In this document: in pieces, positions 1 to 4,832 of the stretch
Layout of the letters: each line of letters starts with the position of its first letter
How positions within the stretch are numbered: position 1 is the stretch's first letter
Assembly (NCBI GenBank): GCA_012798365.1
Contig: JAAZNH010000117.1
Location: forward strand, 1-5,993
Direction of reading: 5' to 3'
Source: Methanomicrobiales archaeon
GTDB taxonomy: Archaea; Halobacteriota; Methanomicrobia; Methanomicrobiales; Methanospirillaceae
Length of the DNA: 5,993 nucleotides
Made by a program: the position numbers and the translations under genes
The notes under the pieces: model-generated
What the model saw: the letters and a program-made list of their open reading frames with translations, nothing else
Database searches by the model: none
Told to the model about the DNA's origin: nothing

Positions 1-382
1 CGGGCGGGTCTGGTCGGTGGACCTGCAGGAAGAGATGCTTGGGATCCTGCGGGACAAGCTGGAGCCCGAAGGCCTGATGTCCCGGATCACGACACACCCG
101 TGCAGACCTGATTCGATAAACCTTCCTGCGGAGCTGAACGGGACGTTCGATGCTGTATTTGCCATCTTTGTGGTGCATGAGGTCCCGGACCCGGAGAAGC
201 TGTTCCGGGAGATCGCGCTCCTCCTCACGCCAGGCGGGAGATTCTTCTTCTCGGAGCCGCCGTTTGAGGTTTCCGGAACGGAGTTTACAGCCAAACTGGC
301 GCTTATCCGGGAGTGCGGCTTCCGGCTCGACCGGCAGTCGTGGTATTTCCTGAACCGGGCTGCGGAGTTCACGAAGAGATAG
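1..382 (+). CDS. Class I SAM-dependent methyltransferase, C-terminal part (5' truncated by window edge)
   Basis: The reading frame is open from base 2 to the TAG at 380-382, giving 126 visible residues. The visible part starts with GRVWSVDLQEEML, which fits motif II of class I (Rossmann-like) methyltransferases; the Asp at visible residue 7 is the acidic residue that normally holds the SAM ribose. It continues with FDAVFAIFVVHEV (about 49-61), the usual post-motif II strand, and LTPGGRFFFSEP (about 75-86), the strand and turn of motif III in the Methyltransf_11/25 group. The glycine-rich motif I should lie just upstream, so the GTG at 17 is an internal valine and not the start. The substrate cannot be told from this part. 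The gene converges on the minus-strand enzyme gene at 719-2443. The family call is firm; the function is open. Confidence 0.88.
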   Translation, partial: GRVWSVDLQEEMLGILRDKLEPEGLMSRITTHPCRPDSINLPAELNGTFDAVFAIFVVHEVPDPEKLFREIALLLTPGGRFFFSEPPFEVSGTEFTAKLALIRECGFRLDRQSWYFLNRAAEFTKR

Positions 383-554
383 CGGGCGTCAACGGTTCTG
401 GTTGTCATGGCGCGGCCCAAAAACCGGACCCGTTCTGGAAGATGCAGGGTACGGTGAAGCAGTTCCTTTGGGTTGGGAGGGAACACTGCCCCTGGAACAA
501 CCGGATCCTGATTGTCCGAAAAAAAACACAACGCGATTGAAAAGAAAAAATCAG

Positions 555-578
555 ATCGTGATTGATCCGGATCACGAT
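555..578. repeat. 24-base inverted repeat A (ATCGTGAT / ATCACGAT)
   Basis: The arms ATCGTGAT (555-562) and ATCACGAT (571-578) are perfectly complementary, with 8 bases between them. A separate perfect 12-base palindrome, TGATCCGGATCA (563-574), is nested across the loop and one arm, so two alternative folds are possible. On the minus strand it is followed directly by CTGATTTTTTCTTTT. Confidence 0.7.
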
Positions 579-580
579 TT

Positions 581-604
581 CAATCGCGATCGTGATCGCG
601 ATTG
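581..604. repeat. 24-base inverted repeat B (11-base perfect arms)
   Basis: CAATCGCGATC (581-591) and GATCGCGATTG (594-604) are perfectly complementary and separated by only GT, so this is a near-perfect palindrome in DNA. The two-base centre is tight for an RNA hairpin, although opening the inner pairs would allow one. It contains two GATC sites. A partial copy of its outer arm, CGCGATTGA, occurs at 532-540. Confidence 0.75.
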
Positions 605-718
605 CATCATGAAAATCAACCCTTGCTAAAAAAATTTGAACCGGATCCTGGTTGATCGCAGGTTTCGCGCAACTACCAGAACCGGATCATGACCAAAAAG
701 GTGGATGGTTATCCGGCG

Positions 719-2443
719 CTAAAGGAGCGCCCGCTCCGCGTACTCCCGGGCACCCTTCACAAAAGCGCCCATGGGGGGGAGTTCTTGTGGATCAATGATG
801 CAGTCGATAACCGCGGGCCGGCCGGTTGCAAGCGCCTTTGGCAGCACCTCGGTCAGTTCGCCGGGTTTTGTCACCGTGTACCCTTCCGCCCCGAGACCCC
901 GGGCAATGGCGGCAAAGTCCGCTGCCCTGAACCGGGTCAGGATGGTCTCCTCGCCCAGGGTGTAGGACTGGAGGTTGTGGATGAGGCCGAGCCTTGCATT
1001 GTTGTGTACGATCCAGACGACCGGGACATCGTAATTGACGGCGGTTGCGACTTCCATGCCGTTCATGAAAAAGTCGCCATCTCCCACGCTTGCAATAACC
1101 GGGCGATCGGGAGCGGCCAGTTTTCCGCCAATCGCCGCGGAGACCGAGTAGCCCATCGTGAGCAGGCCAAACGGGGCAAAGAAACTCCCCGGCCGCTTCA
1201 GTTTCAGGTAATGCTGGACCCAGAGGAGGTTGTTGCCGACATCGGCAAAGACGATCGCATTCTCCGGCAGGCATGCCTGCAGGTCAGCCATCAGCCGCTG
1301 GGGTTTTAAGGGCATGGCACCCGACTGCATCTTCTCCGGTTCAAAGACCGCGCCGAGCCGGGCCTTCTCATCAGCGATGGTCTTCTCCCGTGCATCAACC
1401 GTTGCCTGCACGCTCTCGAGATCGCGCAGCACCCGGAACGAGATCTCGTTTGTTATGGTCTTCGCATCGCCGACAAGCGGGATCTGCGTCGGGTAGTTCA
1501 CCCCGATGATGGTCGGATCGATGTTCACGTGGATGAGGCAGCGGGTCGGGGCGATGCGGGGGTCCCACGAGAGGGTCGTTACCTGGTTGAGGCTGGACCC
1601 GATGACGAGCAGGACATCCACCGATCCCGACTTGACGTAGCCTTCGGCTGCCGGGGAACCGGCCCACCCGAGGACTCCCAGCGAGAGCGGGTGGTCTTCG
1701 GGGATTGCACCTTTTGCATGCGGGGTGGTTGCGACCGGGATATTGAGCATCCCGGCAAGATCGAGGATATCGTCCATGGCCCCGGAATGGACGGCCCCTG
1801 CCCCGGCAAGGATGACCGGGTTTGCTGCCCGGACCAGTTCCCGGGCCGCATCAATGACGAGCCGGCGGTCGAAGAACTCGGTGGAGGGCGGGACATAGCG
1901 CGACGGCATCGCGGCAAGTTCAAGGGATCCGGCCTGGATATCCTTGGGTATGCTTAAGTGGACCGGGCCTTTGCGGCCGGTCAGGGCCACACTGAGGGCC
2001 TGCTCGATATCGTACTGGGCCGAGTGGGTCGAGATGATGACGCTGCTTGCCTTGGTGATAGGCCGGAAGAGTTCAACGGAATCAATACCCTTGCCGGTCG
2101 AGTCCTGCACGGTCCCGCGCCGGTTGGTGAATGTCGGGATCTGGCCGGTGATCACCATCACCGGGGTTTCATCAGTGTATGACGTGGCAACGCCCGAGAC
2201 CAGGTTGGTGGCGCCCGGGCCGGAGGTTGCAAAACAGGCGCCCAGGGTGCCCCTGACCCGTGCATAGCCATCCGCCATGAACGCGGCCCCCTCTTCATGC
2301 TTGGTGAGGACAGGGGTGATTTGACCGGATTTTTTACAGCTGATGAGAAACGGTTCAAGGGTGAGCCCGGGAACGCCGAAGATGTAATCTGTGCCGGCCT
2401 CTTTGAGGTAATGAAGGAGGAGTTCGCTTACAGAACATTTCAT
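719..2443 (-). CDS. Acetolactate-synthase-like thiamine-diphosphate-dependent enzyme (IlvB/COG0028 family)
   Basis: A 574-residue protein with the three-domain layout of this family: an N-terminal PYR domain (about 1-170) with KHEEGAAFMADGYAR, where E50 is the cofactor-activating glutamate; a central domain (about 190-335); and a C-terminal PP domain with the metal/diphosphate motif GDG (454-456) closed by NN (481-482). Length matches acetolactate synthase large subunits. Where anabolic acetolactate synthases carry the FAD-contacting RFDDR signature, this protein reads IGSSLNQVTT (281-290), so FAD may not be bound as in the biosynthetic enzyme. No ilvN or ilvC is adjacent. It may be a catabolic-type acetolactate synthase or another 2-oxoacid/acyl-group thiamine-diphosphate enzyme; the substrate is not certain. 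The start ATG at 2443 follows a GGTGATC ribosome binding site and lies 6 bases after the STAS gene, so it is probably its operon partner. Confidence 0.85.
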   Translation of the reverse strand: MKCSVSELLLHYLKEAGTDYIFGVPGLTLEPFLISCKKSGQITPVLTKHEEGAAFMADGYARVRGTLGACFATSGPGATNLVSGVATSYTDETPVMVITGQIPTFTNRRGTVQDSTGKGIDSVELFRPITKASSVIISTHSAQYDIEQALSVALTGRKGPVHLSIPKDIQAGSLELAAMPSRYVPPSTEFFDRRLVIDAARELVRAANPVILAGAGAVHSGAMDDILDLAGMLNIPVATTPHAKGAIPEDHPLSLGVLGWAGSPAAEGYVKSGSVDVLLVIGSSLNQVTTLSWDPRIAPTRCLIHVNIDPTIIGVNYPTQIPLVGDAKTITNEISFRVLRDLESVQATVDAREKTIADEKARLGAVFEPEKMQSGAMPLKPQRLMADLQACLPENAIVFADVGNNLLWVQHYLKLKRPGSFFAPFGLLTMGYSVSAAIGGKLAAPDRPVIASVGDGDFFMNGMEVATAVNYDVPVVWIVHNNARLGLIHNLQSYTLGEETILTRFRAADFAAIARGLGAEGYTVTKPGELTEVLPKALATGRPAVIDCIIDPQELPPMGAFVKGAREYAERALL

Positions 2444-2447
2444 GCAG

Positions 2448-2454
2448 GATCACC
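2448..2454 (-). promoter_or_regulatory. Strong Shine-Dalgarno (GGTGATC) overlapping the upstream stop codon
   Basis: On the minus strand the seven bases GGTGATC match the archaeal anti-Shine-Dalgarno (16S 3' end GAUCACC) without mismatch. They lie 4 bases before the ATG at 2443. The TGA stop codon of the STAS gene (2450-2452) is inside this motif, so a ribosome ending the STAS frame stands on the binding site of the next gene. This fixes the start of the downstream gene and suggests coupled translation. Confidence 0.8.
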
Positions 2455-2794
2455 TGCCTGCAAGACGGTTGGCATCCGCAATCGCATCGGCCTCGGTGGC
2501 GTAGAGCGGGATCACCTGGTAGAAACCGGATATCTCAAAGACCTCGCGGACATAGGCACTGAGGCCAAAGCCGGCGAGCCGGGCCTTCTGCGCTTTCTGC
2601 CGTTTCTGGACAACAAAGAGTGCCCGCAGGCCGGCACTGGAAATGTACCGGGTGCCGGAGAAGTCGCAGAGGAGATCCCCCGGCGCATCCGCGGTGATCC
2701 TGGTGAGCTCCTGCTCCACCTCATGGGCCACGGAGGTGTCCAGTCGTTCAGGAAGCGCTACAATGGTTGCTGATGGAGCGGTTCGGACCTGCAT
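2450..2794 (-). CDS. STAS-domain protein, anti-sigma-factor-antagonist-like
   Basis: A 114-residue single STAS domain. The opening TAPSATIVALPERLDTSVA (5-23) is the usual first strand and helix, and CDFSGTRYISSAGLRALF (43-60) is the signature loop. S53 aligns with the serine phosphorylated in SpoIIAA (DSSGL, here ISSAGL), while the preceding Asp is replaced by Ser52. STAS proteins of this size are partner-binding switches controlled by serine phosphorylation; archaea have no sigma factors, so the partner here is unlikely to be an anti-sigma factor in the strict sense. No kinase or phosphatase gene is in the window. The ATG at 2794 was chosen over an upstream in-frame start at 2911 because GGAG and GGTGA precede it and the extra 39 residues do not look like a STAS domain. 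It leads a probable two-gene operon with the thiamine-diphosphate enzyme. Confidence 0.85.
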   Translation of the reverse strand: MQVRTAPSATIVALPERLDTSVAHEVEQELTRITADAPGDLLCDFSGTRYISSAGLRALFVVQKRQKAQKARLAGFGLSAYVREVFEISGFYQVIPLYATEADAIADANRLAGR

Positions 2795-2802
2795 AATCGA
2801 TT

Positions 2803-2815
2803 CTCCGTTGTCACC
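2803..2815 (-). promoter_or_regulatory. Ribosome binding site of the STAS gene
   Basis: The minus strand reads GGTGACAACGGAG, then 8 bases (AATCGATT), then ATG. GGAG (2803-2806) and GGTGA (2811-2815) are both possible 16S contacts; GGAG has the better spacing. This supports the start at 2794. Confidence 0.6.
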
Positions 2816-2850
2816 GGCCGTCCATGGCTGGAAACAACCGTTTTTCGCCG

Positions 2851-2908
2851 CGGGGAATAATGAAGGTTTCTGCCCCGCGAGCCAGCCGGAGCGGGGTGAT
2901 AATGAAGG
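2851..2908 (-). promoter_or_regulatory. Tandem promoter-like repeat CCTTCATTAT upstream of the STAS gene
   Basis: Two copies of CCTTCATTAT on the minus strand lie at 2857-2866 and 2899-2908, each followed by a C-rich run ending CCCCG. Their spacing of 42 bases is about four helical turns. TTCATTAT is a weak TATA-like sequence, and the nearer copy would place transcription start near 2835, leaving a leader of about 40 bases before the STAS ATG. This could be a duplicated promoter or a regulator site. The rest of the 196-base gap (2795-2990) shows no gene. Confidence 0.4.
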
Positions 2909-2990
2909 CAATGGCAGGGTTTTCCACCGGTATCCTGCAGTGCCACCCTGCCGGTACCCGTGCAGGCCAGGGAAGAGCCCGGCCCCGGTT

Positions 2991-3359
2991 CTATGGTTTT
3001 TCCGCCTTTCTTCCCCGGGCCATGGTGCAGGTCTCCGGCACCCAGAAGCGCTTGCCGCCGCTTAAGGTTGTGCCGCAGAAATCCCGGCAGGTTGCCGGCC
3101 GCGTATCGTAAATGGCACAGCCCCATTTCGTGATACCGGATCCATCGGGGGGATCCTGCTTCAGGTGCCGGCAGGGGGCGTCGGCAAGGAAATACCCGTC
3201 AGATTCCCGGAGGCCGCGTTCACGCAGGTAGTGGAGCTGGTGGGGTTTGCACTGTTTGACATAGGTGAGGGGGAGCCACCGGCAGCATTCGCCACAGCGA
3301 CTGCAGGTGCCCGGGCCGGGAGGGGCAGGAGGGGGAGACATAGTACTACCATTTGCCAT
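2991..3359 (-). CDS. YkgJ/UPF0153-type cysteine-cluster protein
   Basis: A protein of 122 residues counted from the ATG at 3359. The N-terminal CSRCGECCRW gives the CxxCxxCC cluster (C19, C22, C25, C26) that defines the zinc- or iron-binding YkgJ family. The second family block is WGCAIYDTRPATCRDF (about 79-94), with C81 and C91, plus C37, C63, C95 and C111. The family is thought to bind a metal or Fe-S cluster, but its general function is not established. The start is uncertain: a TTG at 3365, ATG at 3359 and ATG at 3341 are in frame and none has a convincing Shine-Dalgarno; all keep the cysteine cluster. It lies 77 bases downstream of the HEAT-repeat gene on the same strand and may share its transcript, though a T-rich stretch (minus strand of 3364-3373) lies between them. 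Confidence 0.85.
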   Translation of the reverse strand: MANGSTMSPPPAPPGPGTCSRCGECCRWLPLTYVKQCKPHQLHYLRERGLRESDGYFLADAPCRHLKQDPPDGSGITKWGCAIYDTRPATCRDFCGTTLSGGKRFWVPETCTMARGRKAEKP

Positions 3360-3436
3360 CCGCAAAGAAAAAAGGGCGGGAGGTGATGAGGGCTGGCATC
3401 CGGTTCCTTACTTGCCGGCCGGGCTGTTTAGCACAA

Positions 3437-3880
3437 TCAGGAGATGATGTCGTGCAGGGTTGCCTCAACCGTGGCGCGGAGGGCCGCGTCTTCACTGGTA
3501 TCGGCAGCAAATTCCCGCAGGCCGTGGATTGCACCGGTGCTCCGGATCGCGGCAAGGGAGATAACTGCCTGGTGGCGGATCTCTGCCTGTTCGCTCCTGT
3601 CCCGGAGCCTCCCGATAAGATCATCTACCGGCCGGCCGCTCCTCAGAAGGCCAAGGCCGACCGTTGCACAGAGCCTTATGGACGGTTCCTTGTCCTCCAG
3701 CAGATCCATGAGGGGGCGCACGGCACGCGGGTCATTGCACCTGCCAAGCATGGTCACCGCCCGGAGCCGTTCAGCAGTATCTGCCGCGTTCAGGGCAGTT
3801 TCTGCAAGATCATAGACAACACTTCGACCGGCGCGGGCTTCATTCCAGCCACCACCGGTTCGTTCAATACTGATTCCCAT
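3437..3880 (-). CDS. HEAT-repeat protein (PBS-lyase-type HEAT)
   Basis: A 147-residue, largely helical protein with about three HEAT-like units after a short N-terminal extension. Unit 1 covers about 37-65 (ERLRAVTMLGRCNDPRAVRP, then LMDLLED), unit 2 about 67-96 (SIRLCATVGLGLLRSG and the following helix), and unit 3 about 100-126 (EIRHQAVISLAAIRSTGAI). Each unit shows the pattern (I/L)RxxA(V/T)xxLG or similar followed by a conserved loop. Such repeats serve as protein-binding scaffolds, and in this subfamily occur in many archaeal proteins of unknown role. I see no catalytic motif, signal peptide or membrane segment. The ATG at 3880 is preferred to a TTG at 3901 because GGTGA lies 5 bases before it. 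Confidence 0.82.
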   Translation of the reverse strand: MGISIERTGGGWNEARAGRSVVYDLAETALNAADTAERLRAVTMLGRCNDPRAVRPLMDLLEDKEPSIRLCATVGLGLLRSGRPVDDLIGRLRDRSEQAEIRHQAVISLAAIRSTGAIHGLREFAADTSEDAALRATVEATLHDIIS

Positions 3881-3885
3881 ATGTT

Positions 3886-3890
3886 TCACC
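3886..3890 (-). promoter_or_regulatory. Ribosome binding site of the HEAT-repeat gene
   Basis: The minus strand reads GGTGA, then AACAT, then ATG. The match to the archaeal anti-Shine-Dalgarno and the 5-base spacing decide the start at 3880. Confidence 0.65.
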
Positions 3891-3961
3891 AGAATGTTCA
3901 AAGGATTGTATTCATGAGAGGTGCATAACCAGGCAGGGTTTACGCCGCTGTGGGGCCAACC

Positions 3962-3971
3962 CTATACAAAA
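3962..3971 (-). promoter_or_regulatory. Possible TATA box for the HEAT-repeat gene
   Basis: The minus strand reads TTTTGTATAG. Transcription would begin around 3940, giving a leader of about 60 bases to the ATG at 3880. The match to the archaeal TATA consensus is moderate and no clear BRE was identified. Confidence 0.35.
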
Positions 3972-4068
3972 TCGGGCGTCCGCTTACTAAAAGCAACCCG
4001 TAACCGGGTTACGCAGACAGTGTGAGCCGGATATGCCATGTACATTGTCCCAGTATATCGCAACCCGG

Positions 4069-4076
4069 ATATAAAA
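4069..4076 (-). promoter_or_regulatory. Good TATA box on the minus strand inside the spacer
   Basis: The minus strand reads ATATTTTTTTATATCC, a close match to the archaeal TATA consensus, within the loop of the 4056-4088 inverted repeat. It would place transcription start near 4046. The nearest annotated gene downstream is the HEAT-repeat gene, 166 bases from that point. It may be an upstream promoter for that gene or drive a short transcript of its own. The same AT core also reads as a TATA box on the plus strand, where no gene follows. Confidence 0.4.
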
Positions 4077-4101
4077 AAATATGCGATAGTGGTGGTTCAA
4101 T

Positions 4102-4126
4102 CCCGAAAAACCGGCTTTTTTGCGGG
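4102..4126. terminator. Possible hairpin terminator between rlmH and the HEAT-repeat gene
   Basis: CCCG (4102-4105) pairs with CGGG (4123-4126), and AAAAA (4106-4110) with a T run (4116-4121), with one bulged G and a CCGGC loop. On the minus strand it reads GCAAAAAAGCCGGTTTTTCGGG. It lies 144 bases after the rlmH stop codon, so the assignment is tentative. Confidence 0.3.
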
Positions 4127-4269
4127 GGGACATTTTCCGCAGGGATTTGCCGGCGTTATTGAACCCGGCGAAACTCCAATGCGCCGTTACTCCGGTTGCC
4201 GGGTGCGCAGGGGATACGGATGCGCCGCAGCATCTGAAACACACCCTAAGAAATGATCCTGGCGCGGGC

Positions 4270-4749
4270 TCATTTATGGTAGGGCTCGCCGCTGTTGATC
4301 CGGCATGCCCGGTAGAGCTGTTCCATGAGAAGGAGCCGGGCGAAGGGGTGCGTGAACGTCATCTGCGAGAGCGAAAGCCGGAGATCGCTTTGTGCCCTGA
4401 CTGCCGGTGCAAGGCCCAGGTCGCCGCCGATGATGAACACCAGCTGGTTCCTGCCGGAGAGTTCCCCTTCCCGCATCAATGCCGCAAGACCGGGACTCGG
4501 ATATTCCCTGCCCCCGGGATCCAGGGCAATTACCCATGCCCCGGCGGGCAGGGCAGCAAGGATCCGCTGCCCTTCCTTCTCCATTGCGGCTGCTTCTGTT
4601 GCCGGGGATGCGGACCCCGGGCGTCTCTCTTCAGCAATCTCGTGGATGGTAAGCCGGAGATACGGGCGGAGGCGTTTTTCGTATTCAGCAATGCCTTCCT
4701 GCAGGAATCTCTCCTTGATCTTCCCCACGGCAATGATATGGACCTGCAT
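4270..4749 (-). CDS. rlmH: 23S rRNA (pseudouridine-N3) methyltransferase RlmH, SPOUT family
   Basis: RlmH uses SAM to methylate N3 of the pseudouridine in helix 69 of 23S rRNA (position 1915 in E. coli), acting on the assembled ribosome as a dimer. The 159-residue protein fits the family length (E. coli 155). It opens with MQVHIIAVGKIKE and keeps EYEKRLRPY (22-30). The knotted SAM-binding part shows VIALDPGGREYPSP (73-86), FIIGGDLGL (105-113) and LSLSQMTFTHPFARLLLMEQ (125-144), then LYRA (145-148). The C terminus, EPYHK, matches the invariant PYH(K/R) end that contacts the active site. An in-frame ATG at 4767 would add six residues; 4749 is preferred because it coincides with the family N terminus, though neither has a clear ribosome binding site. 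It lies 83 bases downstream of the ribbon-helix-helix gene on the same strand and could share its transcript. Confidence 0.93.
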   Translation of the reverse strand: MQVHIIAVGKIKERFLQEGIAEYEKRLRPYLRLTIHEIAEERRPGSASPATEAAAMEKEGQRILAALPAGAWVIALDPGGREYPSPGLAALMREGELSGRNQLVFIIGGDLGLAPAVRAQSDLRLSLSQMTFTHPFARLLLMEQLYRACRINSGEPYHK

Positions 4750-4832
4750 CCCGCAACCATCCAGCATTATCAGGCAATGATCAAAAAGGTATCCTACACC
4801 GGCGGGGAAAAGAAGGGGTGGATGTGGGTTAC

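Larger units (their letters stand above)
519..604 (-). terminator. Probable transcription terminator of the STAS/thiamine-diphosphate enzyme operon
   Basis: Read on the minus strand downstream of the enzyme stop at 719, inverted repeats B and A are followed by the T-tracts ATTTTTTCTTTT (complement of 541-552) and TTTTTTTT (complement of 519-526). Archaeal polymerases stop at T-rich tracts and a hairpin is not required; here both are present. An earlier T-tract lies at 627-634. The role is inferred from position and composition. Confidence 0.5.
499..691. repeat. Three dispersed direct repeats AACCGGATC(C/A)TG
   Basis: Copies are at 499-510 (AACCGGATCCTG, followed by ATTG), 639-650 (AACCGGATCCTG, followed by GTTG) and 680-691 (AACCGGATCATG). 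The first two are identical over 12 bases and similar over 16. Start-to-start spacings are 140 and 41 bases. They surround the inverted-repeat cluster at 555-604. They may be remnants of a small repeat element or protein binding sites; the sequence does not decide. Confidence 0.6.
383..718. other. Convergent intergenic spacer with repeats, no gene
   Basis: This 336-base stretch lies between the 3' ends of the methyltransferase (+) and the thiamine-diphosphate enzyme (-). Small open frames across it look like no known protein and have no good ribosome binding site. From about 499 the base composition turns AT-rich and repetitive. It holds three copies of AACCGGATC(C/A)TG, nine GATC sites between 504 and 688, two adjacent 24-base inverted repeats, and A-runs at 519-526, 541-550 and 627-634 that read as T-tracts on the minus strand. 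Confidence 0.75.
3881..4269. other. Intergenic spacer of 389 bases with inverted repeats and TATA-like sites
   Basis: No convincing protein gene lies between the HEAT-repeat gene and rlmH; open frames on both strands lack ribosome binding sites and family resemblance. It contains AACCCG-TAAC-CGGGTT (3995-4010) overlapping GTAACC-G-GGTTAC (4000-4012), TATCGCA (4056-4062) paired with TGCGATA (4082-4088) around an AT-rich core, and CCCGAAAAA-CCGGC-TTTTTTGCGGG (4102-4126). The last could be a terminator hairpin for rlmH, which otherwise shows no T-tract after its stop. Confidence 0.55.

Noticed and set aside
689..1309. Open frame of 206 codons on the plus strand
   Set aside because: It lies opposite the thiamine-diphosphate enzyme gene, whose motifs are intact; the plus-strand protein resembles nothing and is a by-product of high GC content.
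2795..2911. Longer start for the STAS protein at 2911
   Set aside because: The extra 39 residues are Trp/Gly/Pro-rich and do not fit a STAS domain, and the ATG at 2794 has ribosome binding sites in place; the region also holds the promoter-like repeats.
2934..2966. CCTGCA ... TGCAGG inverted repeat after the YkgJ-type gene
   Set aside because: Six-base arms with 21 bases between are expected by chance in GC-rich DNA, and no T-tract follows on the minus strand.
3353..3928. Open frame of 191 codons on the plus strand, with a GGAGGTGATG word inside
   Set aside because: It is antisense to the HEAT-repeat gene. The Shine-Dalgarno-like word at 3379-3388 overlaps its ATG at 3386 and has no start codon at a usable distance.
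4094..4104. GGTTCAATCCC, resembling a tRNA T-arm
   Set aside because: The flanking bases do not form a 5-base-pair T stem, and no D-arm, anticodon arm or acceptor stem can be built upstream.
3987..4244. Minus-strand frame of 85 codons in the rlmH/HEAT spacer
   Set aside because: No ribosome binding site, odd composition (many Cys, Ser, His), and no recognisable motif.
4038..4256. Plus-strand frame of 72 codons starting MYIVPVYRNPDIKKYAIVVV
   Set aside because: The first half looks protein-like, but no ribosome binding site or TATA box is placed to serve it and the second half is Arg/Gly/Cys-rich without a family pattern; too weak to call.
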